This document shows positions 1 to 12,700 of a stretch of 64,000 nt of DNA, piece after piece. Source of the DNA: Colocasia esculenta (taxonomy: Eukaryota > Streptophyta > Magnoliopsida > Alismatales > Araceae); NCBI GenBank assembly GCA_014218235.1, contig JACBKR010001245.1:965723-1029722 (forward strand), read 5' to 3'. The translations under genes were made by a program, and so were the position numbers. A model generated the notes under the pieces. The model made no database searches. It was not told the DNA's origin and worked only from the letters and a program-made list of their open reading frames with translations. The number at the start of each line of letters is the position of its first letter. Position 1 is the stretch's first letter.

Positions 1-462
1 CATTGCAGAGTCATGACTGAAAACTAGAGCAGATGAAAAAATCACAGAATTCTATAAAATTCTTGGGCGAACCTATTGCCTCAAGATGTAGGGCCCTTGG
101 ATCTGGAAATGAGGGATAAGCACAATGTCTGCAGAACACAAGGAAAAGAAATTGGCCTAGGGATCACCTGGGCCGAACCCAATCCAGCCGATCCACTGGA
201 AGTCTGATGGATCTTGGATTAGCCAGATTTAAAGATGTTTTTTGAAAAAATCAGAAAAAAGTCAGGAAAAATATCTTCAATATTTACGTATACATTTATG
301 ATATATGTAATCATATATATAAATTTACACATCCATATATATATAATATATATATATATACACACACACAATATATATGTAATCATATACATATATACAT
401 ATCATATTAATGTACAATCATAATTCATATGTATATCTTTCTAAATGTACACATTATACATA
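1..462. other. AT-rich intergenic tract
   Basis: No gene is seen. The first 230 bases are of mixed composition. From about 285 the sequence becomes alternating TA/CA-rich (TATATA and ACACACAC runs). The segment around 300-330, with the motif ATGTAATCATATATATAAAT, recurs at about 1070-1095 on the far side of the solo LTR. Confidence 0.6.
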
Positions 463-467
463 TATAG

Positions 468-993
468 TGATGAGGCCGGTCCAAGAACCTGCAAGGGCCA
501 AGATGGTCTAACTCTGAGATCCGAGATTGAGTGCTTGAATGGTGGATGGAGACGGGAAACAATGTTGTCATTGTCGGGCCCATGCCAAAATGGGCATGCA
601 AGAAGTCAATCCAGGGAGAGGGTTTTCAGGGTCGACCCTTCGACGCTCAAGTCAAAAATCTGCATTTTGAAGGGAAGTAGAAGGGATTAGCGAGGGAGAG
701 AAAGCGGACAACTAGTGCTGAGAGGTCACACCAGTTTCATCCCGTCTACCTACGACTGTAGCACTGCCTTTATAGGGTGAGAGGAGGAGAAAAGGCATGG
801 TCCCCCACTCGGCGTAGCCGCACGATCTAGGCCTTTCACCATGATTTCTCGCACGGATGTGGGTGCGTGACAACCGCTCGAGCCTGCGTCCGGTCTGCTC
901 CTCTGGGTCACCATGGGCTGTCCTGCTGTATTGGGCCAGTGCAGCTATTGGGCCTGGGTCGGGCCTTGATGGGCCGACCATGGGGGTCCATCA
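468..993 (-). mobile_element. Solo LTR (526 bp) with 5-bp target duplication
   Basis: The segment is much more GC-rich than the AT-rich DNA around it. It is bounded by a TGATG/CATCA inverted pair and flanked on both sides by TATAG (463-467 and 994-998). On the minus strand it reads TGATGGACC to CCTCATCA and holds a TATA-like CCTATAAAGGC (plus 768-778). Farther on is the ACTTGAGCGTCGAAGGG segment typical of plant LTR retrotransposon R/U5 regions. No internal domain or second LTR is present, so it is best read as a solo LTR left by LTR-LTR recombination. Superfamily (probably Ty3/gypsy) is inferred from that motif only. Confidence 0.82.
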
Positions 994-998
994 TATAG

Positions 999-1500
999 AT
1001 ATGTGTTAATGTATACACTCATAAATTATACATTATATGCTATATATATGTATAGAAGGCTTACATATGTATGTAATCATATATATAAATTTACACATTC
1101 ACATATGTATACAAGATATATGCAATCGCATACATACCTCTTAAATGCACAAACATAATTAATATTATATCTTTGTAGTTTATATATCATATTAATGAAC
1201 ACTTTATAAATATATATGTGTGTTAATGTACATATGATCATATATTAATGTAAATATAATAATAATATGTACATATATACTATATATATATAATAATAAA
1301 TACATGTGCATTGAATATGTAATCATATGTATATTTATGTCAAATATGATATATAATACATATATCAAATATCATACACATGTCTACATGTGTTTGTGTA
1401 CGCATATACATAAATATGTAAATTAATGTTCACAATCATATTAGACATTAACTTGTGTGTGTGTATATATATAATGATGTTTTAATGCAAGAATTAATCA
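999..1500. repeat. AT-rich degenerate repeat tract
   Basis: Alternating TA/TG/CA-rich DNA with repeated TAATCATATATAT, TATATCATATTAATG and TACATATGTA words. It shares these with 285-462, so the solo LTR lies inside one AT-rich repeat block. No coding potential. Confidence 0.6.
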
Positions 1501-2495
1501 ATTTATTAAAAAATTGTTTGGCTGGATTGGCCGGACATCGGCCAATCCAGACCAATTCGGTTTGATTCAAGCTGATTCGGCAGGAATTTTTCCCTGGGCC
1601 CTGGGTCGACCTGATACGGGGATTGGCTGATTCTGCAATCTATGGTAGAAAAAGTTACTAACTTCTCAGCTACATACACTATTAAGGGAATCTACACCTT
1701 GGTAGAAACGTGAGATTATGACATCTCCTATTCTCATAAAATTTTCTGCTCCTTAGGTTGTCAAGGCATGTCCTTTTCCTAGGACGATATGGGTGAAAAG
1801 AAGACAAGCCAAAGGCATTATTGCCTCTGGCCTAATGTAGCTCTGATCAAGTACATCTGGATCTCTTTAGGTGCTGAGATCCACGAAGAGCGTTGCCAAA
1901 CATAGCTCTGATCAAGGACATTTGGATATCTTAAGTGCTGAGATCCAGGAAAAGTGTGGCCAAAAATGATTTAAACCAATCATTTTTCCAGAATGATGGC
2001 ACAACATCTAAAGGTTGTCAATTGACACGCTAAAAAAGCATTGAAATCTCTGGATTTCTTGCTTATTCGTATCTAATATACTACAAGTGGCATCTTTAAT
2101 ACAATCAAGCATACATTAGAATTTTCGCAACAGCTATTCTTCTATCACCTGATTAAGCAGGTATTGTTGACCAGTGTTACAAGCAGATCTTTATCTCAAC
2201 ATCCTGTAAAATTAGGACCAACCATTTTGTTAATGGATTCTCCAAATTTTTTTGAAAGTAGAAAAAAAGCCATAACTTTAAGCAGCAAAATTAACGATTA
2301 CGTTTCTAACTTTTTCCCCTGAAACCCCATGGATTCCACTCTTTGCAGCACTATATGTACGCACAACACCTAGAAAAATAAGTTCGACTGAACAAAAGTC
2401 CTGTCTTGGTGTTTCTCAAAACCCAAGGATTCTGCTGTTTACTTTTCCACCAATCCAACAGTTCTCTAAAGGTACGCACAAACCCTAGGAAGAAA
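1501..2495. other. Intergenic stretch, no gene seen
   Basis: Unique-looking mixed-composition DNA. It includes a GGCTGGATTGGCCGGAC / GGCCAATCCAG palindromic patch near 1520-1550, a 65-bp tandem duplication at 1838-1967, and two loosely related copies of a TGTACGCACAA-type motif near 2355 and 2473. Later exons of the gene at 2540-2872 were looked for here and not found. Confidence 0.5.
1838..1967. repeat. Two-copy tandem duplication, 65 bp
   Basis: TAGCTCTGATCAAG...GTGCTGAGATCCA at 1838 recurs at 1903 with scattered substitutions. The copies are about 85% identical by eye. No reading frame is maintained. Confidence 0.75.
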
Positions 2496-2539
2496 TCAAA
2501 CGAAGAGGAACGTCTGTTCATGTTCTAAAGTGTACGCAC

Positions 2540-2872
2540 CGAGATAACGAGGATGACGCGCAAGGGGCTGCCCCGGCGGGCCCAGAGGAGGAGCTCCCGG
2601 CCGGTTCTCCGGCTGGCACCTGGGAGGAGGGGGGCGTTCTCGGCGAGGGACGAGCGGATCCGCCGCAGGAGGGGCGGCGGCGGCGGCTGATGCGTGTCCC
2701 CTCCGTCGGCGGGGAAGATCCCGGCCGTGACGCGGCGGAGGACATCCCACACGGTCTCCTCCGCCTCGTCCACTTTCCCCGTCAGAATGCTCTCGATCTC
2801 GACGAGGCGCGGAGCCTTCTTGCCGTTCTCGTCGCTGCCCTCCGCCGCCGGGATGCCGTTGGATTCTGCCAT
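2540..2872 (-). CDS. First exon of a probable plant multi-pass membrane protein (partial gene)
   Basis: A 111-codon open frame starts at an ATG (2872) and reads MAESNGIPAAEGSDENGKK, then an acidic stretch ending ESILTGKVDEAEETVWDVLR, then a basic patch and RRGSPLRVILVIS. From memory this matches the N-terminal half of a small plant-specific membrane protein family. In that family, an 'ESILTG..DEAE..VWDVLRRVT' segment is followed by 'RRGSPLR..LV(I/V)S' entering the first of several membrane segments. At that point the frame meets a good donor (TCG|GTGCGTAC, phase 0), so an intron is inferred. The remaining hydrophobic exons were not found in the 2.5 kb to the left window edge. Either a long intron runs off the window or this is an isolated gene fragment. 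GC content is far above the flanks. The function of the family is not known to me. Confidence 0.5.
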
Positions 2873-3247
2873 GGCACGCCTCGCTCGCCGCTGCTGGCCA
2901 GCTGCTTTGGCTTCGAAGTTCGTCTGCTTCCGGAGCGGTCACTCCGATCTCCGACGTCCTTTCTTTGTCTGGGTTTGCAGAAAAAGTGTTGCCTCGTGAA
3001 AGCGCCACGCACCAACGTTCTCAAACGTGTCAGAAGATCCGGCGACAAATTACATATATATCTTTAAAGTTTCTTATATTTGATTATATATTCTTAAAAT
3101 CTTTATACTATATTTTATATTTTCGAAATTAAAAAAATCATCACTTACATCCCCAGTATTAGTAATCTGCCAAAATAATTAAAAAATTATTAATCCTGTC
3201 GTATCATTCTCGAAGGGAAGAAAGAGAGATGATCTTATGAAGTTTAT

Positions 3248-6200
3248 TGTAACGCCCCGATGCGGAATATCGGAGCGGGATTATAGTTATTAAATAGTAC
3301 AGAGCGAGAAATAAATACAAACCATTGCACAATGGAATAATATCAAATAAACTCCAATTCCATTAATAATCCACCAGTCATCATTACATCAACGTATCAG
3401 AGCCAGAACTAGGGCCCAGAGTACTTTATTCAAAATCAAACTATTACATTATGACTAACTGACTCACTAACTACTACTAGATAGTACTGTGGCTGAATGG
3501 TCACTCTTGAGCATCTCCCTCAGTCCTGTCCTCGTATGTGTGGTCATCTCCATCCGACTCACCTGAACACATTAAATAAATACGCAGGATGAGCGAATAA
3601 CGCCCAGTAGGACATAATATCTCATGAACACAAGCATGCTTTAAATAGTTAATGTCTTAATGACAGGATAACTAGAGAGTATAGTCATGTAGAGCATGTC
3701 ACGATAACGAGAGAACAATTGCAACTGGCACAGGGAAAATAGTTCAACGAGAACGATAATAGAATGGCCATGTAATGATATAACATGTAAATTGCACAAC
3801 AGTGCACTAGTAACGATCACGCTTGCACTTGTAGAGATAGCACTTTTGATTGTCATAGATTAATCTAGATAGTAAACTGGCGCTGGATGCATGCCGTAAC
3901 ACATCATATGATCATTTTAACACCCATGGGTACTGGCACTTTTCGGGCGCTCCTCCCAGGACCTGATCGGGCCCTATTGCGCTGGCATTAGTCATTTCTT
4001 TTATCTTAGACAATCACACGAATGGTCAATAGAGTACCAAGAAGAGATAAGAGAGTACTAGACGAGATAGATGAGAGTGTAGAGAGAACGTGAACAGATG
4101 AGAGGATATAGATAATAGATGAGATAGGGACAACTTCGTAAAACAACGTGAAATTCCGATAGTAACGTTTGCACAACACCAGGTCGGGTGCCGCAGTCTG
4201 GTAGAAGTCACAACCGCCCCTTAGCCGTGCTGCGTACACGGGTCATGGGTCCGTATGAACTCAAGACGAGAAGAATATACTAAGGTATGGATCGTACTGA
4301 TCCCTAAGGTGTCACGGGTTTTAGGGTACAACCAGCTCGTTGACTAAGGACGTGCCCAAAGCCAAGAAGACTTACGGAGGTCTTGACAAGGAGTCCCTAG
4401 TCCAGTCGAGAGTATTCCCGGTGGAGAGGTGGTCCAGTCAAGGAAAGTGTGTAAAAACGGGTCCGTCGTGCCTAGAGTGCTCGTAGGCCGAGGGAAACGG
4501 TAACGGTAGATAAAATGCGCGAGTAAAAACAGAAACAATTGTATTTAACAAAATAGGATAATTTAGTCATTATTTCGATAATTTACCGAATATATTATTG
4601 CATAATTTATCGAGGTCAATTGACATTTAATAATGTTGTGTGTGTGTAAGTGTAAAGAAATCTTGATGATATGACAAGTCGTGCAGTGTCATTTTAAATA
4701 ATTAAATTTATATCATTAATATCATTTATTAATTACCAAGTCGAATTAACTATAACATGATTTAATCATGACTAATTAAAGGGTATAAAGCTTAAACAAT
4801 CAGGCATATGTACAATTTTCAGTTCTGGTCGGATTCTTGAAAACGCGGCAGACATACCCGTCGCGTTTCAAGTCGCGACGGGGCGGTCGGCGCGTGACAC
4901 GGGACCTGGCCGGTCTGGCCCGATCCGGGGTGAATCGCGGCGGTCCGCGCCGCCGCGTTCTTGACGCGACGCCATCGGCCGGCGCGACCCCACTGTTATC
5001 GCGGCGGGTCGCGCTGTCGCGATAACATGTGGGTTTGCTCTTTTTCTTTTTTTCCAGGGCGAGCCCTCTGTGATACATGGACGTTCTAAATTACATATAA
5101 AATAGTATGGTGATCCAACAAGTACGAAACTAGTTTTAAACGAAAGTAGACATGTACATCTATCAACATGCACGATTAATTTGAAAATAGACAAGGTTTA
5201 GACATGCATTGATCAGGTTACTTTTCGGTGACCTAAACAAGCGCAGTCAGGGTTCAACTAATTAATTAGAGATGTACATTTGATGAAAAATTATGAAACC
5301 AGCGGCGTTTGAAAGCTAACATGAATTAGTATTTTAGAGAATTTTATCATGATAGGACATCAAGTATGCATGAAGTTTAAGGGTAAACTTGAAGAGTCGG
5401 GTATATGCAATAGATAGAGATTCAAAGATTTAATTCTCCCTCATGGGAGATCGAAATCGAGCAAGACCAGGGGCGTTTGAAAGCTAGTGTGATGTAGTAT
5501 AACTGAGAATTTTATCATGGCATGTGAACAAGTACATATCGGGAATTAGAGAAAACATGAGATCTCAGTTCATGAGAACAGCAGGATTTCACGAATTAAA
5601 TTTGCCCAAATGGATAAAAGAAATACCAAGAAACCATAGGGCTTTTAAGAGATACATGAAGGCTACCTAGGGTAATTATTTCACGATTTTTGCTTGAGAG
5701 ATTGCCTACCTTTTGTCGAGTCCAAGAAAACCCTAGGTTGAAGATGAAAAACGGGAAAACCTTCTTGCTCCAAGCCTTCTCCTCCTTGCTCCTTGGTCTC
5801 CAACCTTTCTCCTCCTTCTCTAGGGTTCCAGCCACGAAAATGGGGAGATAGGGAGGAGATTTGAAGTGTTTAAGCTTCCTATAGAGTCCATACAACCCCA
5901 ACTCTTCTCTCCTCCTTTAATTACGAAAATTCCACATTTATCTCTCTATTTTCTCTCATTTATCCATCTAATGGGTAGGGGAGAGTTTAATTTCGTGGTT
6001 AATGAGTTAGGATGGGTTTAGGACTCTTTATTTAGATATATAAGGGTTATTTAACATTTATCTTAACCCTTTACTATTTATTTAATTATTTAGATACGAA
6101 TTTCATTAATTTAATTCTCATTCCAACATGGGCTATCCCTATTTGGGCCCATTCCATTGGGTTTGGGTTATTAGAGTAACCCATTACTAATTTAATTTAA

Positions 6201-6326
6201 TGGGGATTGCTTTAATTCCCATTTATACAATGCATTCTCCCTTTATTCCACTTAAATCAATTTATTTCATTTATTTAAATAAAAATTTATTTTATTTGGA
6301 TTAAAAAAAAAAACCAGGGTGCTACA
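3248..6326. mobile_element. 3.1 kb solo LTR or LTR-like element with TTTAT target duplication
   Basis: It begins TGTAACGCCCCGATG and ends GGGTGCTACA, so it has TGTA/TACA termini. It is flanked by TTTAT at 3243-3247 and 6327-6331, a perfect 5-bp target duplication. No gag or pol motif is seen inside. Contents are AT-rich DNA, a GC-rich block (about 4830-5030, many CGCG words) and A/T runs near the right end. The length is very large for a solo LTR but within the range of the big LTRs of some plant Ty3/gypsy or LARD elements. Orientation cannot be decided. Open frames inside (for example 5596-5901 minus) show no recognisable domain and are not called. Confidence 0.72.
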
Positions 6327-6344
6327 TTTATCCTGTGGGGTTAG

Positions 6345-7005
6345 GGCTTAATAATGTGTGTGAGGAAGAAAGAGAATTGTAAAAACTATGTTGTAGAAGA
6401 TAAATTAGCTTTTTACCCTCTTAATATAATTGTGATTACATTAAATAGATACAATGACATATGTAATGAAATATTAGTGTATAATATACAATATATATAC
6501 TTTAAGAGCATGTGATTTATGGCCACTTTAGTAGAGGGGAATGCATTTCGAGGATAAATTAATTAAGGATAGTTTAACCTAAATATTAACCTAATTAATT
6601 TTGAAAATAAAAATAGGATTGAAATAACCTAAACTTGGATAAATCTTGTCATATGAAAAAAATGAGAACAATTTGGTGCAAACCATTGGTTTGCAACAAG
6701 TGTTGCAAATCCAATGGGGGTTTGCCACCTCATGACATGGGGTATTATAATAATATCTCATGTCATGATTACCTAATGAGATTGATGGGTGGAGCTAAGG
6801 CTCAATAATGAATGTGTGAGAGAATTAAGAAAGAAAATTGTAAAACAAATATTTATTTGAAAGAGTTGCATTGGTCAAATTAACTTTTTATCCTCTAACT
6901 ATGGTTAAGTACATAAATAAAATAAATGAAATGCCATATATATTGAAATATATGAATTATTAGAGTATAATATAAAATATATAAATTGTTATGAGCATAT
7001 ATTCA
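6345..7005 (+). repeat. Degenerate direct repeat of about 200 bp
   Basis: The segment from about 6345 (GGCTTAATAATGTGTGTGAG...) is echoed from about 6800 (GGCTCAATAATGAATGTGTG...). The shared features keep their order: AGAATT-GTAAAA, a 'CTTTTTA.CCTCT' word, an ACATAAAT..ATAAAT tract and TATTAGAGTATAATATA. The copies have drifted and carry indels. Nature unknown; no gene seen in the interval. Confidence 0.5.
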
Positions 7006-7188
7006 AATATAATATATTTGAAGGATACATATAATTTTCTCTAAACACTGAAGAAGGACTTTTCAAAACTTATAGACTTAAAAGCTTAGTTCAAAAAAAT
7101 GGTTTATTAAATATATTTTTTCGACATCAAATTTGACTCCAACTATTAAAATATAAATCTCATATATTGTGTATTTTTGATTAAATTA

Positions 7189-7331
7189 CAAAAGAGAAAT
7201 ACTTGCTACACACTATAAGAGAGAGTGTGTATACACATCCCCTTTTGATTCGGTGGCCATCATATTGATGTGATGAGCCACCTAATCTCTCGTGGGTGTG
7301 GGGGATGATGTGTATCAAATATTTCTCTTTG
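7189..7331. mobile_element. MITE, 143 bp, flanked by TA
   Basis: The ends are inverted: CAAAAGAGAAATACTTG at the left and CAAATATTTCTCTTTG at the right. Inner complementary segments (GTGTGTATACACATCCCC against GGGGGATGATGTGTAT, and GGTGGCCATCA against TGATGAGCCACC) let most of the element fold. A TA dinucleotide sits just outside both ends (187-188 and 332-333 of the 7-kb block). It is too short to encode protein. Confidence 0.65.
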
Positions 7332-9600
7332 TAAAAAAATGTCAAGAAAGAGTGTTACTACTATGCACTTTTCAAAGTCCAACTGGCATTAGACCTGCCA
7401 CCTTCTCTCTCTCTCTCCCCCCTTCAAATCTACATTCATCTCTTTCCACTCTCTCTCTCTCCATATCTTTTCCACCGCCTTCGCCACATCGACCCCACTT
7501 CAATTCTACTTCGTCTATCTATTTCTACATCTTTGACCCGACCACGACCTTATCTCTCTTTGCCCCCACCCATCTCTCTCTCTCTCTCTCTCTTGAGGCC
7601 TCTCTAGAGAGAGAGAGAGGGTGTGGTGGTAGCATCATAGGTAGAGAGGAGTAGAAAAAGAAGTAGAGAAAGAGATGGAAAAGGCTGGGGCTTTGTGTGC
7701 CAAAGGTAGAAACCTACAAACCTAAGTGTTGAAGTTCTAAGACTTAAGAATATATAAGTACAAGAGATCTACCTGGATATTCGATATGGGATTAATGTTC
7801 GTACAACTCTCTTCTAACACTCTCTCTCACAATTAAGATGGATCGTAGAATTGAAGGGAGGAGGTGAAAACACCAAAATAGGGTTTGACCACTATTTTGA
7901 TACTATGTAAAAATCTACAAAACTTAGGTGTTGAGGTTATAAGTGTAAGAGTTTCACCTAAATATCTAATATGAGATTAATGTCCATACAGCTCTCTTCT
8001 AACCATAGTAGAGGGAAACATAAGTAGGTTGGTGAGAGAGAGAGAGGGGGTGGTCAACTTGACATTTGCGTGGTAGTTTTATTGCCCCTGTATTTGAAAA
8101 GTCTAAAATCTACTAGTTTCGGAATTAAGATTTTAGCTCCACTATTTCTGTCATTTAATTTTTTTTTAATGAACGAAAAAAAAAACCGTGAGCACCTTGA
8201 CCACAAGAGTCGGCGCCCGGTTGACTCCTCATTCTGATTCGCAAAAACGAAAAAGCTGATGTCATCTTGTTGGAAACTCCAACAACTTTAAAATTTTAGA
8301 TGATTATAAGATAGATAGTTCTTTTTTGGATTGTTATTTAATTGATAAAGAAAAGAAAAATAATTTAGATGAGTCTGATGTGATCAGTTCTACTCGCTTT
8401 CTTAATAATTAAGATGGCGGGCGACCCAATTTGATTATCAAAATTCAATATATTTAACTTAATAAAATCCATCTGGGGTTTGATCCAATTGTAACTAAAC
8501 ATCGACCAAATTAATTTAATAGCCGATTTCACAAAGAATTATGATAGGTAAAAATAACACATTTAAATGCCTTTGAAGGTCTGGTCATTTACAATGTAAA
8601 GTGGGGGTCGGCCAACCCGTACGGGTGCTAGATGGAAAGGGAAATAAATAAAATTCCCTTTTTAAAAAGATGACGTGAAATGTTGAAAAGCTTGGTAAGA
8701 AGTACCATATTCCATTTACCATGTACACTTTACGCTTTAAAATATTTCACATGTATTTTACAATAGTTCTATACTTCTTCTGTAATGCTAGCTAACCTTC
8801 TTTTCTGAACGACTAAGAAACTTGGATGAGATTTGTTCTTTTGGATGGTGTATAAGTCTCATCATAAAATAATTTTAAATATTTTTCATCTCTCATAAAA
8901 TAAATTTATTTTACTTAATAAGCTATTTATTCCATTTAACTTGTGAAATCTTTGGTGAAAAAGATTCATGTAACCAATCTCAAATAATAAGACAAAGATC
9001 TGATGATGATGATGATGATGATGTTTGCTAAGTATAATTAATTGAAACAAATTATTTGATAAGTGAAACAAATAATTGTTAAGTAGACAAATATAAGTGA
9101 AATAAATTCATTTTATGGAGATGAAAAATGTTTAACATTATTTTATGATGAGGTCCGTGTGCCACTCAAAAAGACCAATCTCACATTCGACGATAAACAT
9201 TTCTAAATTTGAAGATATAAATATCTTATGAGAGTAAACAACCGTTAGTTTTAATTGCTCACGCCAGTGCAAATTAATCTAAATGGGTGAATGTGCTTTC
9301 AATTGAAAGCTGCAGCCTCTAGATCAGCCCCAGGAATTTCTAACACTTTGATTAAAGAACTTTACTATCTAAACATATTACTTGGGTACAGAAATGCCCT
9401 TGTATACTCAGTTGCCATTTTTTTTAAAGGATAACAACACATAAGCGACATATTCTTACATTTATGTCTTTCTAGTGTGTCAGACTTAATTTTTTGTTTA
9501 TTCAATAGAATTATATTGGCACAAACAAGTTAGGTTATTCGTAATATGCTTGAATGCTTTCTACCCTAGTTAGATTTTAGCTCGAGTTAGTTATATTTTT
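7332..9600. other. AT-rich intergenic DNA with (CT)n tract
   Basis: No gene seen. It contains a (CT)n/(GA)n palindromic tract at about 7571-7621, two partly similar 'ACCTA..ATATTCGATATGGGATTAATGTTC' type segments near 7770 and 7950, and a (GAT)n run at 9001-9023. The open frame 7292-7654 owes its length to the CT tract. Confidence 0.5.
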
Positions 9601-9760
9601 ATTTGATGGAAAAATTAGTACAAAGGGTGCTAATAGCTGGGCCTGGGGCATTGGCTTGGGCTTGGGCCTGGGCCTGGGCCTGGGCCTAGGAAATGCCCCC
9701 TGTTAGGTCCACTCGTGGCCGGGCCCACTAAAGAAGGCACCGCTAGGCCCAGTCCGGCCT
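9601..9760. repeat. GGGCCT hexamer microsatellite in a GC-rich island
   Basis: About six copies of (C/T)TGGGC/GGGCCT lie at 9638-9690, inside a 150-bp GC-rich patch surrounded by AT-rich DNA. The patch also holds GGCCGGGCCC and GCCCAGTCCGGCC. Such 'GGGCTGGGCC' patches are common in plant non-autonomous hAT-like elements, but no terminal repeats could be fixed here. Confidence 0.5.
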
Positions 9761-12700
9761 AAAAAATGTTTCACTTGCTATTTATTTAAGGAAACTTTGA
9801 AACATTTGAAAATTTGAACGTTCATTAATTATTTGACGATGTACATGTGAAATAAACCACTCTTTCAACCGGCCAAATTATTTTCATGTTTCCTTTTTCA
9901 TAAATTGAATAAAGTATTTAAAAAAATTAACATCTAACAATTAAAGAGTGACATCTGGTCCTCAATTCTTAATTTCAGAAATATTTTGAATTTTCAATTT
10001 AAGATATTTTTCATAAATATTAACTTGAGAACCAAATTCTAAGGGTTCAAAATTGAGAGTTTGCAATGCTTTTGTTTTACCAACATGGTGACTTTGAATG
10101 TAATCAAAGAGTATACCCTTTTTTTTTAAACCAATGTCTAGGTTTTACCCTTTTTTTTCTTCTTTTCTTTAGAAGGGTATATACGGATTCGAAGAAAGTA
10201 CTCGAGCTGTCGAGCATTAATGCATCTGAATAAGTTTTTTCACTACAATCTTGTAGAATATTTCGACCTATCCATGACATTATTTTGGATACGAAGGTCC
10301 CATTATCATAAAGAACAAATTTTCTAAGGGCCATGTCACACGTAGAGGATACTCTGACACAGGGCCTTACGAATTTAGAGGTTAAATAAATATTTCTTTT
10401 CATGCAACCATAGATGGTGAGAGAACTGCTGCTGCTGATGACTGGTTGGACATATCGAACCATACTAATTTGATACGTCTGGTTCGTAGGGTACTTAAGA
10501 CTTTGAGGTCTCAAACACGGTCGATCTAATATCATGATTTTTCTTCTTTTTATAATTATTAAATTTAAGTGTGATTTGAATTGAATTAGAATATATCATA
10601 CAGTACGCTCTCTGATTCGTACAGTACTAGAAAAAAATCAAGTGGGTCCGATTTGTCGGTTCATCTAACCTTGATGATGACCCCTCAAAGAAAGAAATGA
10701 TCGGTGTGAGAGGTGCCAAAGTAAGTCCCTGCTTCTAATTGGCAAGACTAGCTATATATCTAGGTCCCTTGACAAAATATTGCTAGAGTTCAGAGTACTG
10801 TATCACAATGTGGTGCCTTCAATGGTGGGACATGATTCAAAGCATCTAGAAGGAGCCATCCCAGCAAGCTTGGCTGGCCACTGGGCAGAGTTTGTCCATG
10901 ACATGCCAAACTCTTACGTACTACAACAAGCTTTTAGTACTGCCTACAATTATGGCCATGACCTACATGTGCATCTCCTTTCACTGTGCTCCCATCTGGA
11001 GAAGCTCGAGCACCGCAAGCAATGGGTGTACTCATGGACACCCCAACGACAGCTCAGTAAGGATTTCTCCCAAGTACACCCCACCTTAAGGTGAACTAGC
11101 TAGCTAGCTCCTGTTTCAAACTTGGAACTGTTCAGGTAATTCATGAACATGGACTTGTGGAGGAGGCCGGCAGGGTTCTCCTTCCCCTGCCAAGTTACCA
11201 GAGCAGATTTTCTCCTTTTGGTTGTGTTATTAACTTCTGACGCCGCATTGTGTTGTGTGGGGCTCCTCCATCTTAATTATTACTACTTCTGACTCCATAT
11301 GCATGTTGAGCCAAAGAAGGAAAGTATGAAGATAATTATAATAGGGCATGGAGATGCCTTTAACTTGCTCACTTAACAGTACTCCCCACTTTTGACAATA
11401 TCTCATGCATGGAACTTGTACATGGAAGAAAGAGGACCACATCTTTCCTTGTCTGGTTTTGTCTCCCTCATGTGTACAGCACAAATGCACAACAGAGGAG
11501 AGCAGAATTTTGTATCAGTATGGTGATAAAGCAGTTGTGGCATGGGTGCACATATGGAGAGTGAAAAATAACATTATTTTTGAAGAAATAAATAATTGTG
11601 TTGTCTTGTCAATGTGCTGTAGGTGGGCATGCAGGTTATCAAAGGTAATAGAAACAAAGAAGGATCTGAAGTACGGATTAAACCACCAATGGGGTGGGTA
11701 TATATATATAGGTGACTTTTGATAGTGCATGCCTGGACATAGGAGACACAAGGCAGCTAGAGTAGGATGTGTAGTAAGAAGTAGCGTGGGAAAAATAATT
11801 AAGGACTGAGGCAATGGCAATTAGTATAGGAATAGAAGCATCAAGGGAAAGCAAGAATGAGAAGGTGAACGGTACATGGGTTAAAGGGGCCGGATAACCT
11901 GCAGGTGGTGAAAGGAGTACAGAGAAAAGGAAATGCACCATTTTAAGTTGGATTAATGTTATGGGTTGAAGGATGTAAGTGTAGGGTGTAATTAAGTCTT
12001 TTAGCAACCGAAAAAAAATGTTTATAGCACGTTAGGAAGCCTCGTGGAACTGAGCTCAAAGCAAACAATACTTCTCGCAATAATTCTGAAAATTTTGATT
12101 CAGCTTTTAAGTAATAGAGATTCATATATATGTACGACGCACATATAAAAGTCTGAGGCCATCCTACGACTGCTGGTGTCTTAAACAATCCTGTATATAA
12201 CTGTACTTAACTCCAAATGATATTTTATAGGTTTCATGCTCATATAAATTTTCATTTCAGATTAGTAGGTGGGCATGTATGCTTTGTGACAGTATATATA
12301 TATATATAGGATTAGTACTGTGCCATAGATTTTTATTCCAGATTGTTAGTTTGGCATGTATACTAATTAATTTGCGATAATCTATTTGTAGTTTTGATTA
12401 ATTTATCACCAAGCTGTCAAATTTATTGCTGCAAATTAATTAACAAATTGAACCATATCCAAAAGCAAAAAGGTGTATTATTATTATCAACAGACTAGAG
12501 CAGGCTGTTTTTCTAGAATCACTGGATTAAATACACTCACCACCAAATGATTTTTTCACCTTGAAGAGGAGAGACAGTCACAAGAACCCAGTGGAGACCT
12601 GGTTTCTGTTGGTAGAAGGAAACCCTAGTTTCTAGCCACACCTTCCAAGTTAGTCATGGAAACTGACACCTTGATATATATCTGATAGGGGAAGAAGCCG

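Noticed and set aside
10104..10535. 143-codon minus-strand frame downstream of KANADI
   Set aside because: No recognisable domain, its A-rich start and end are low-complexity, and it shows no flanking promoter or splice evidence.
10780..11094. 104-codon plus-strand frame
   Set aside because: Composition and codon pattern are unremarkable and overlapping frames are open; no family recognised.
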